A stretch of 64,000 nt of DNA from Liolophura sinensis (lineage: Eukaryota > Mollusca > Polyplacophora > Chitonida > Chitonidae): contig NC_088300.1 in the NCBI RefSeq assembly GCF_032854445.1, forward strand, positions 67,244,984 through 67,308,983, in the 5' to 3' direction. Positions 23,401 to 35,400 of the stretch are shown piece after piece. A program made the translations under genes and the position numbers. Numbering within the stretch: the first letter of the stretch is position 1; every line of letters starts with the position of its first letter. A model generated the notes under the pieces. The model made no database searches and was not told the origin of the DNA. It saw only the letters and a list, made by a program, of their open reading frames with translations.

Positions 23401-26400
23401 GCACAGCAGCTTATAAATGCACAGCAGAAACATCTGAGGCACAGTGTAAGAGAGTGCGAGCCAATCATATGCACAGTGTATGTGGCTGTGAGCCAAATTA
23501 AGGCACAGCTGGAGTGGCTGTAGCCCAATCTGAAGCAAAGTGCATGTGCCTGTAGGCCAATCTGAGGCAAAGTGCAAGTGCCCCCTAAGCCAATCTGAGG
23601 CACAGTGCAAGTGACTGTAAGCTAATCTGAGGCACAGTGCAAGTGCCTGTAGGCCAATCTGAGGCAAAGTGCATGTGCCTGTAGGCCAATCTGAGGCAAA
23701 GTGCAAGTGCCTGTAGGCCAATCTGAGGCAAAGTGCAAGTGCCTGTAGGCCAATCTGAGGCAAAGTGCAAGTGCCTGTAAGCCAATCTGAGGCAAAGTGC
23801 AAGTGACTGTAAGCCAATCTGAGGCACAGTGCAAGTGCCTGTAGGCCAATCTGAGGCAGTGCAAGTGCCTGTAGGCCAATCTGAGGCAAAGTGCAAGTGC
23901 CTGTAGGCCAATCTGAGGCAAAGTGCAAGTGCCTGTAGGCCAATCAGGATTCACTTATGTCACCAATTTTACAAAGTGTGACCTCACTGGTCAAGGGCCT
24001 GATGGTTGCAGGTGAGGAAATAAAGCACCGTGTCAATTTTGCAAGCCTAGCCACTTAGCAAAGCAACTTACAGCATCCAGTTCTGCGTCGTCAATGCCAG
24101 TGAGGTCCAGTTCTCCATCTTCATCCCCTGTAACTGAACACAAACACCCATACAGTCAGCTACCCTCGCAAAAACTAAGCTTAATACACGAAAACATCAC
24201 ACTTCAATCAAGGGCCTTTATCAAGAAACAGCTTCAGTTTCCTCTGTGGAAGCACTCATGTTTACTACTTGAAAAAGGAAGTATCGTTACGGAGACTTTT
24301 TACTTTGGTTTACTTTTCTCAGTTTTCAGAGTATAAAATTCAGGAGACAGTCGGCATTTCACGTTCTTCTCATTTCCCCCAGAGAATGTATAAAGCTTAG
24401 GTTCCAGTATGCCCAGGGGCTGATTCCAAAAAGCCATTTCTGACTGAAGTCAAAACACTCTGCACAAATGCATAGTTTTTGGTACTGAAAGTTGAAATCT
24501 GGACACATTTGTCATAAGACAATATTAAGATGTCTTAAGATGAGGGTGACAAAATTTTAAATTTTTAAAGCCTCAAAACAAGCTTTCAGATCATATTTCA
24601 AATTGTAACTTAAGTCAGAAATGGCTTTGTAGCATCAGCCCAAGTTTGTGTGTAAAATTAGTGAAAACCATATGTAATTCACTGTAAACCACAATAATTC
24701 CAAATGTCTTTCACAAACTTAAGGGTGATTAGATGTTTAAAAATTTCATGAAATTATTGGTGATTTATGGTAGGTGTTTAGGTGTATTTGGGTGGGGAAA
24801 ACACAGTAACAAACATAACTAATTATTAAAAAGACAAACAGTGGAGAGAAATTTCAAAATTTTTGATTCATTTATTTATTTTATTTGGTTGGTATTTTAC
24901 ACGGTACTCAAGAGTATTTCACTTATACGACCGTCACCAGCACTATGATGGGAGGAAACTGGGCAGAGCCAGGGGAGAAACTCACAACCATCGGCAGCTG
25001 AGACCTTCCCACGTACGGCCCGAGAGGAAACCAGCATGAGCAGCGTCCACCGTGGTGAGTGGCTCCTGGGTCATTATGCTACGCCAAACAACTGAGCCAC
25101 GGAAACCCCAAGAATTTTTGAGTTGGTTCAGCTAAATATGAAAATGTGTGGCATTTGACTCCTAACTAAACCCCTTGGGCCTATATTCTCCGAAAAATGT
25201 CAATTAAAAAATTATATGGGGAAATCTGCCACTGCTCCTAAGTGTCCGCCCGACGAGATAACATGCAAATGAGGCAGCCCAAAGATTCCCACAATGCAAC
25301 GTTCCCTCGTGGATCGCACATGTAAACAATATGATTTTCTAAAGTGAATTATCAGCCTAGTAATCCAAATACTACCTTACTGTAAACTAAATACGAAGTA
25401 ATAAACAAATTATGTGTACGACCAAACTAAAGTTACATAGTAGGCTGCATAATTACAACACAATGCGGTGTCTCACTTTTCATCTTCGCTGAACATCTCC
25501 TGTCGTCTTGATAACAAGCAGACGTACATGTACATCAGGCTTTCTGATACGTATATACAACGACTTGAGTGAGTTGATGGTCAAAGGGAAACCTCAGATA
25601 AAACAGAACTTTTGATTTTCACTGAAAGTCAGATATGTGTCAGTAGACATCTGTAAGCCTCGACTTTATGTAGATAATGTCTATGATAATGGCACAAGTT
25701 AGCATGTTTGTCGTACTATTACAAGAGAAAACGACGTAAAAACCTGATGACATTGATGATGATAACTACTACTGCATTCAGTCTAAAACCAAGCTAAAGC
25801 TGACTGCTGTAGGGTACGTAAGTAGAACAGAATCCCATCAGCAAAAGCATAAACTTAGAGCTTGTCTGTAGGAGACACATGAATGCCAAACTGCAGCTCA
25901 ACATATACAGCAGTGAAGTCGTGATTTTGGTAATTTATGGTGCACAGAGAGCATCAGCGATGGAAAATCTCCCACATGTTCTGCTCTGCATGAGTGCACA
26001 ACTTCAGCTCAATACATACAGTAAGATACCTAAGATAAGATACACCCTTAACATTAGACAACAACATTCCTTTGTTAAAACTGAAACATTACCTTGTGTG
26101 TTATCATCTCTCATACACTCCTCCACACACTCCTTTATACCAATGCTGGCAGCTGTTGGTCCGGGGCCTACAACTTCTACCGGCTCTAAACTAGATATAA
26201 CATTGGTCAATTCCGTTTCCTCTAGTTCTGATACCTCAGGGTCTCTCTCGTCAACCACACAAGGGCTACATGTGCTTGATGTGAGATTGTCCACGGCAAC
26301 GGGTGTGGTCTGTGATGTGGGTGTGGTCTGTGATGTGGGTGTGGCCTGTGATGTGGGTGTGGCCTGTGATGAGTGTGTGGTCTGTAAAGATGGTGTAGCT

Positions 26401-29400
26401 TGTGATGAGGATGTGGTCTGTGATGTGGGAGTGGTCTGTGTAGGGGGTGGAGTCAAGATGTCTAAAGTAGAAACTGCTGCCATATCAATCAATGAACCAT
26501 GCCCTGTCAGGACAGGGAGAACCTGCTCAACTATGTCCTCATTCGACCCCTCTTCTGAAAACACACACACAAAAGAAAAAATAAACTATTTCTGCTCACA
26601 TTAATATAGATATTTCTGAGCTGGTAATGTCTATGAGGGTGAAGCATTAAGGACACAATGCTCCAAACATCTTCTGTTATTGGACAAAACTTTTATCGTT
26701 GAATAGCTTTCACAGTCAACTAATTTTCAGATGAATTTTCAACTGGTATATGAGCTAACCCAAACTAGGCTCCATCCAGTTTATCCTGAGATAAATCTGA
26801 TCACACAATCAGTGCAGTGATACTGAAACAACATTTTAGTTAGCATGTGACTAAACTTTTCTGATTTATGATGGGAGAGAAAAATAAGACCTACTACAAA
26901 ATGCTGCCCAGGGGCCTTTGGGTTTTTTCTGAGTCTTCTCTAATGTCTTTTCTATCTCATCCTGCAGACTGCTTACTTCAGAGGTTAAGTCATTCAGCTT
27001 GTTGCTGTCCTCCATCTGCAACAACAACGCATTTCAGCTTTTATCTGTTTGACTGATTATGGGGTTGTGACTTTATGGTGTTCTCGGGGGTTGCAGGCTT
27101 TATGGTCAATATGTAGAGTTTGGAAACTTATGGGCCATATGTAGAATCTGAAAACTTATGGTCGATATGCAGATTCTGGAAATTTATGGTCGATATATAG
27201 AATCTGAAAACTTATGGTTGATATGTAGAATCTGGAAACTTATGGTCTATATGTAGAATCTGGAAACTTATGGTCCATATACAGAATCTGGAAACTTATG
27301 GTCGACATGCAGAATCTTGAAACTTATGGTCCATATGCAGAATCTGGAAACTTATGGTCCATATGCAGAATCTGGAGAAAACCAGTGCCCTTTGCCTGCT
27401 ACCTGACAACGTCCAGAATGAAAGTTGCACAAGACTTAACAAGGGGCATATTTTTCCTCAGAAGCTCATCAATGGTGTGCTCACCTGAGCTAGCTTAGTC
27501 ATGAGCTTACTTGAACTGGCTTAGCCTTGAGCTTACCTCAGCTGGTGTGGCCTGGAGTTCACCACAGCCAGTTCAGCCTTGAGTTTACCTGATCTAGTTC
27601 AGCCTTGAGCATCCCTGAGCTAGTATAGGTATGAGCTTACTGTAGCTAGTTCAGTCTGGAGCTTAACTTTGCTGGTCCAGCCTTGAGCTTACCTGAGCTA
27701 GTTTAGCCTTGAGCTTGCCAGCGGTGAATGCTGGAGGGTCAGCTTCNNNNNNNNNNNNNNNNNNNNNNNNNNNNNNNNNNNNNNNNNNNNNNNNNNNNNN
27801 NNNNNNNNNNNNNNNNNNNNNNNNNNNNNNNNNNNNNNNNNNNNNNNNNNNNNNNNNNNNNNNNNNNNNNNNNNNNNNNNNNNNNNNNNNNNNNNNNNNN
27901 NNNNNNNNNNNNNNNNNNNNNNNNNNNNNNNNNNNNNNNNNNNNNNGCTGGAGGGTCAGCTTCTTCCTCCAGATCTATCCGCTGGAACTCATCAATTGTC
28001 AGTTCGCTTGAGGCCGTGTTACCAAACTCTGTCAGCCTGCGGCAAACAACAACAGCAATGTGTGTCCACAACCAAACAAAAACATTCATAATTTTGTCAA
28101 AAATGGAGGAAATGTCCCATACTCAAACTTGATCTTTAACTTGTTTTCGTGAAACAAATTTTCAACTGAGAATAAGCTAGAAAACTTTCTAGGCTCATTA
28201 AAAACCTACCATAATTTTGGAAGAAACAAACAACACAGTTCAAAACTCAAAGTTCAAGACCTGTAATTTGTTATTGTGAAGCCACATACATGGAGAAATT
28301 AAAAAAGAGTGAAGCCTCATACATGGAGCAATTAGAACAGTGTGAAGCCTCATACATGGAGCAATTAGAAAAGTGTGAAGCCACAAACATGGAGCAATTA
28401 GAAAAGTGTGAAGCCTCATACATGGAGCAATTAGAAACAGTGTGAAGCCACAAACATGGAGCAATTAGAAAAGTGTGAAGCATCATACATGGAGCAATTA
28501 GAAAAGAGTGAAGCCTCATACATGGAGCAATTAGAAAAGTGTGAAGCCACAAACATGGAGCAATTAGAAAAGTGTGAAGCATCATACATGGAGCAATCCG
28601 AAAAGAGTGAAGCCTCATACATGGAGCAATTAGAAAAGTGTGAAGCCACAAACATGGAGCAATTAGAAAAGTGTGAAGCCTCATACATGGAGCAATTAGA
28701 AAAGTGTGAAGCCACAAACATGGAGCAATTAGAAAAGTGTGAAGCATCATACATGCAGCAATTAGAAAAGTGTCCTGAAAATTGTTAACATCAAAAACAT
28801 GATAAAAACTAAAATAGGTTCATTTAAAATGGATGGAACCGTCTGAAATTCGAAAAAGCAATATGTAACACGTCACACTGAAGCCAAAGACCATTGAAAG
28901 AAATGCAGGACTGACTGTCAGGCTGACAGACAAAGGGTAAAGCTATAATCTGTCTCAGGTAGGGAAGTATTGTAAAAAATGTACAACAATCATCTTGCTT
29001 GATATAGTAAGCTTGATTTCTTTAACTATTCGGTATAGTAGGCTTGATTTCATTAACTATCCAGTATAGTAGGCTTCATTTCATTAATTACCAGTATAGT
29101 AGGCTTCATTTTATTAACTATCTGGTATAGTAGGCTTCGTTTCATTAACTATCCAGTACAGTAGGCTTCATTTCATTAACTATCCAGCCATAACACCAAA
29201 AAAAAAATAAGAAAAATTTATCCCAGGATATCCCTGAAAAGACCAAAAGGCACATACAGGAGTCCCAATAATCATGGATTGATTACCTTTCAAATAGGGT
29301 CAATGATATGGCAGACCAGGGCAGACAGACAGAAGGTTTGAAGAGTTAAAAAAGAACAAAAAATCTTCAAGTTGAAAGATAAAATACCTTTTCCTGATAG

Positions 29401-32400
29401 TTGTTTCACACACCCTTACAACTTTGATGATGTCTTTCATTTTACGGCAAAAAGTCATGGATTCTGCAGCAACCAAGAGAGCTAGAAAAGAAACAAAATC
29501 CTTTCAGTTAACTTAGTACAGAAATGAGACCAAATTAAATTGGAGCAAATTATAACTTTCATAACTGTTCTGTCCAATTATTGCACATTTATTATACTGT
29601 AACACACAAATGAAATCACCTAATATGTGCAAGTTTATTTCATTACAAATATCTTCTGTGACAGGATAAACATAAAAATATTCATTAGATGGATGTAAGC
29701 AATGGTCTGACGTAAAATCATATATGTGGGATGGTCTGCCAGCAACATGTGGATGGTCGTGGGTTCCCCTGGGCACTGCCCGGTTTCCACCCACCCATAA
29801 TGCTGGCAGCCATCATATAAGTGAAATATTTTCTTGAGCACGTCTTAAAACACCAATCAAATAAATAAATAAATTTAGTGAATTTTGTGTTTTAGAACGC
29901 ATTCAAGAATATTTCACTCTGAGGTAACATGGCAGAGGCCAGGAGAATCCCTCGACCATACGCAGGTTTCTGCAACTTCATTATTTAGGGGTACAATCGT
30001 CTGCAGTAGCAGCTATGCTTTTGCCAACCAGGGGGTCTGAATTATCTTTACTGTTTGCTTGGTGACTGGGGTTTAACACCACATTCAACATTACTTCGGT
30101 CACATCACAGTGGAAACGTTTCCTTGAAGCAGGTTAGGCCTGATGCTGACATGTTTATAGCGCTGCCTCACTGATTCACCATGCCAAAGGACACCAGACA
30201 AGACACCTTAACCAGTCACATTATACTGACACCAGAAAAGAAACCTTAACCAGTCACATTAGACTGACACCAGACAAAACACCTTAACCAGTCACATTAT
30301 ACTTACACCAAACAAGAGACCTTAACCAGTCACATTATATGGACACCAGACAAGACACCCTAACCTGTCACATTATACTGACACTGAGCTGACCAGCGCT
30401 TAGCACATTCTTTTCATAATGTACTTTATGTGACAGCAGTGTGCTCTCAACTGTGACCAAAGTATCAACTTGAGCCTATAATCACCTATATCTGGTATTA
30501 GCCAGAATGCCTTTGCTCAGGATTTTTGAAAGCGCACTGAATATTAGACCAGTTGACTTCTGAAGTACATTACACAAGTTTTGCCTTGTGTGAGGCTCTT
30601 AGTCATGGAACAACCTGTATTAGACATAGCTCGAACTTAGTCTTACATGTATACATATTTACAGCTCTGTAAATCCAACGTTCCAATGCATGAATCTTTG
30701 GATGAAAACATTTATAAACTTTGAACTAAAAAATTTAATAATTCCATATTCCAAAATTATTTTTAGTCATTTTTTGGTATATAATATATGGAAGTTAAGA
30801 CTAATTTTGTGCTTAAGTACACTTAGACCTCCTTCCAGATCCCAAACCCTGTAAATTCATGATTTTTTGTTATGTCTTCTTCCCTTTCCATAAAATCTGC
30901 CTTAAAGAGAGACAGATTCGTTTCCGATTGGCTGGTTTTAGAGACAGGCAAGTGTAGGCTATGTCTAGCCTATTAAAGCTGAATTTCAGCTCTGATGCCA
31001 TTTAATCCAGGAAAACCTATCTCAGGATCGATTCTGTATCAAGTTGAAGAAAATAAAACAAGATACTATACAAGGAAAAGTGTGCTTTTAAGGAACGTAA
31101 AGTTTTTCAGTTTTTGAGCCATATTTTGTGTTTTTTCACAGCCCCTCTATTTTATGTAAACTTTCTGTCAATGGTTGGAAATATTTGGAAATGAAGTCAT
31201 CCATGAACATTTTCCAGCAGAGTTATTTGACAGCTATCGTTGTTTACGGCACCACAGCATGGTATTTAATTTCTCGACTGATTGCTGGGGCCTTAAAAAA
31301 ACTGCAGTTTTATGCCCCTAGAACAAAACTGATAAACTTTTTTGTACTGTTATGTTCGGCCACATCATATAATAGGCATTAATAATTAAAAAATAAACAC
31401 TTCATGAATCCCTGTAAGTGATTACTGACCTGCTCCACAGAGACCTGAAGGTCGTCTTCCCGTGTGAATCCAGTCCCTCTTCATCCTCTGTACCAACCGC
31501 ATGGCTGTCATCGACACCTCATGAGTCTTATCCTCAAACTCTAGTTTATGCGCAAACCGTGGAATGTATAAACATGGATCTGAAATGAACGAAGTCAAAC
31601 TTACATGAGAATAATCAGTTTAATAGTCATTTGGTATGTAGCATGCTGGCTGTCAAAGATGATGAGAAATACTAAAATGAAAAATTAGAATGACATTTCA
31701 CCAAACAGCTTTGTTTCTTTTAGTCATATATATGATTGAAAGTGGCATGGCAAGGATCACTTCATGTATTTTTTTTTTTTTTTTTTACCCTCTATTTATT
31801 GGTTCATTTGATTGCTTGTTGCCATTTTACTTTTTGGTAACCAACAATAAAAGTAATATCAGGTTACTGAAGGAACAAGGGAAGTAACCTCCCTGCAAGA
31901 AATGAGGTAGAACTTCAGTGTAAAATTGTCTCCCTTCGTCCACCTGCTGCATTGTGGGATACTGCTAATCCAACATGGCGAATGGAGCTAACATCTTAAT
32001 GAGTGGAACAATTTAATAGGCTTCTAAACCTCACTGATGTCATCTTCAAGGTGGAGATCTGGTGGGTAAAGTAGCGCACACCCTAATCCCTTACTAGTAC
32101 AACTGCACAGTGTGCAACTAGGCTGCAACATAAATTTACACGCCCTGAAAGTTTGCAAATGGCCGGGGGGTTCGCCACTGTCAAAAGAACGCACCTTGTA
32201 ATTTACGCGCCGGATTGCACCAGATGAGTTTTCATGGACGGAGAGTTTGTAGTCGCCGGAACGGGATTCAGGGTGTTAGGTTTTGATAGTGAAATGTAAT
32301 GCAAGAGGAGGGGCCTCCGTGGACAAGGTGGTTATCACGCCAGCGCGGGGCAATGATCCAGGAGCATCTCACCAATGAGGTCGCTGTGAGTTCAAGCCAA

Positions 32401-35400
32401 GCTCTTGCTGGCTTCCTCTCCAGCCGTACGTGGGAAGATCTTCCAGCAGCCTGCGGATGGTCGTGGGTTTTCCTCGGGCTCTGTCTAGTTTCCTCCCACC
32501 ATAATGCTGGCCGCCGTCGTTTACGTGAAATATTCTTGGGTACGGCGTAAAACACCAATCAATTAAATAAATAATGCAAGAGGGAAGTGGCAGACCTTTG
32601 CAGCCGCTGTCTATATGCCTTCATTTTCAATTTCTCATGTTTTATGCAATTTCGTAAAAATTCCTGCTGAATGAATTCAATTGTATACTTTTCTGTTTGC
32701 TGTTGTAGTAAGAGCTGCTAAACCATGCAACATGTCCAGTAAAGGCTGTAAAGTGCGTGATGATCAGGATGAGGTGAACGAGGAGGTGCCACAGAACTAC
32801 GTCACCCCAGTCCTAGTGCCAAGGCCCATCAAGAAAACAGAGGCTCAATGGCCAAACAGGACACCTCCAATTTTGCCTGGGCCAAAAACAAGCGAGGAGT
32901 ACAACTGGCAGGCAGGTCAAGCATCAATTCGGGAACGAAACTCTGTCATGTTTAACAATTCTCTGATGGCGGATGTCCACTTTTTGGTGGGCCCCCATTC
33001 CAACGTCCAGAGAGTTCCGGCTCATAAGTACGTCCTGTCCATTGGCAGTTCTGTGTTTTATGCCATGTTCCACGGTGGATTAGCCACCTCCAAAGAGGAC
33101 ATCGAAATTCCTGATGTGGAGCCAGCCGCATTCCTTAATCTACTACGGTAAGACTAGTTCTGTAAAATTCTTTGTGTATCTGTGCATCAGAATTCATATT
33201 TTTTGGGCCAGTTGTGGGGGGAGGGGGTTATCTTTTTTTGTGAAATAATTATATCTCTTGGACATTACATGCATATGTCTGCTGTCAGAGGGAACAGAGA
33301 TTGAAGCTTACTAAACACTAACCACCCTTTTGAATCACTCTTCTGGATGTTTCGAATTCTTTTAGAAGACCATTAAGTGATCTTTAACAATAATATTAAG
33401 TCCCATGTTTGTCTGCAGGTATCTCTACTGTGATGAGGTTCAGTTGGAAGCAGACACAGTCCTGGCAACGCTGTATGCCGCAAAGAAATACCTGGTGCCT
33501 TATCTGGCAAAGTCCTGTGTGTGTTTCCTGGAGACCAGTCTTACGGCTAAAAATGCCTGTGTCCTTCTCAGCCAAGCCAGGCTTTTTGAAGAGCAGGAGC
33601 TTGTGGAGCGATGTTGGGAGGTAATAGATGCTCAAGCTGAAGAGAGCCTGAAGTCTGAGGGATTTGCTGAAATGGATTACTCTACATTAGAGATGGTCTT
33701 AGGACGCGAGACCATGAATGCTCGCGAGTTGTCTGTGTTCAGAGCAGCCTGCAGATGGGCAGAGGCAGAGTGTGTACGTCTGGAACTAGAAGCCACACCG
33801 AGCAACAAGAGAAGAGTTCTGAGCAAAGCACTGTACATGATTCGCATCCCCAACATGTCGCTGGACGAGTATGCCAACGGCCCAGCTCAGTCCGGCATTC
33901 TTACTCTTCAGGAAACAACAGATATCTTCCTGTACTACACAGCTCAGACCAAACCAAGCCTGAAATTCATCAGACGGAACCGAGCCGGGTTGAAACCGCA
34001 AGTGGTCCACAGGTTTCAGTCGTCGGCGTACAGGAGCAACCAGTGGCGATACCGAGGACGCTGTGACAGTATTCAGTTCTGTGTGGACAAGCGAATCTTT
34101 GTTGCCGGCTTTGGCCTTTATGGTTCCAGCAATGGAGCTGCAGAATACCAAGTTCGCATAGAGCTCAAGCGTAATGGCATTATTCTTGGCAAACACGTCA
34201 CTAAATTCTTTTCGGATGGTTCCAGTAACACCTTCACAGTTTATTTCGAAAACCCAATCCAGGTTGAACCGGATACCTATTACACAGCTAGTGCGGTTTT
34301 AGACGGCTCTGAACTCAGCTACTTCGGTCAGGAGGGTCTGGCAGAAGTAATTTGTGGTAAAGTTACTTTCCAATTTCAGTGTTCATCAGACAGTACAAAT
34401 GGGACTGGAGTTCAGGGTGGTCAAATTCCAGAGCTAGTATTTTACTGTTAATTTCCTACACACGATGTTAGAAATAAGTCACAAATTTAGGGGTGTTCCA
34501 CAGTGTTAGCTAATCCCGCCAGTGTTACAATACTAATATAAGTTATGTGCTAGTGAGGATATTTTTCTGTTTCAGAAAACAGTGCTCATGTGTTATGCAT
34601 GTGGTGAAGGTTGTCACAGTTCCCGAGTGATGATCAGTGATTTTATACTATTAAATTAAAGGAAGTGAATGTTGAAGTAAATGTCCCAGTTCTGGTATAA
34701 CACAGTATAATAAGGTCTTGTCTCCATGATGACTTGGCAATTCCCGGATCCTTACTAACTTTAGTTGCCTCTCTCATGTGTTCGCAATTTCAACTCTGAA
34801 CCTCAATGAGTAGTCAACAAGTTGAGGAAAGGACTAATTTCGCCTGGCGGAAGGGAATGAACGAAATCAAAACATAAAATTTGAGCATCATGTTACAATA
34901 CTGGAGTTGAGAAATTTATGGGAAATCTTTGTTACACATTTATTTCGAATCTGCCGCTTGCTTTGGGAGTCCAAGATGCCTATGTCATAATCTGAGGACT
35001 TGGAAAAATGAAACTCTAAAACGGATTTCAGGATTTTGTATCAAGAGCTTTGAAAACTGAAATCAACCAATTTTTATGGAAAAGCAGATGTATCTACTAG
35101 CTCAGTGAGTTTTAATACCGACATACTTCTTTAGGACTCCAGTTCTCATGTTTGAATAAGGTTGTGCATAGAAAGTCTGTTGATAAACGCGATACACTAT
35201 AAAATGACTTGTTCACACTTGCAAAGCCATTAATATTCAGCTTTTGACCATACCCTGTGTAGTATGAGTGACAATGATCCGTGTGGTTTATTGTACCTTT
35301 TATAGCCACTGCATACATCGTTATCACATGGTAGGTTAAATATTCACTTCATGTCGACTCAGTGTAACATACAGCTGCATGTATGTGACAAGCAAAGACC

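Noticed and set aside
23355-23954. Repeat protein of 80-180 residues on the minus strand
   Set aside because: Frames exist only because of the 32-bp minisatellite; 32 is not a multiple of three and the array lies in a BRF1 intron.
25879-26604. 241-codon plus-strand frame
   Set aside because: It is the antisense shadow of BRF1 exon 9, whose minus-strand reading fits phase and homology.
28268-28788. Coiled-coil-like repeat proteins on both strands
   Set aside because: A 33-bp period keeps frames open by arithmetic. Location in a BRF1 intron and lack of start context argue against coding.
32309-32400. tRNA gene at the SINE heads
   Set aside because: A- and B-box-like words are present but no cloverleaf closes, and the same sequence recurs in many SINE copies.
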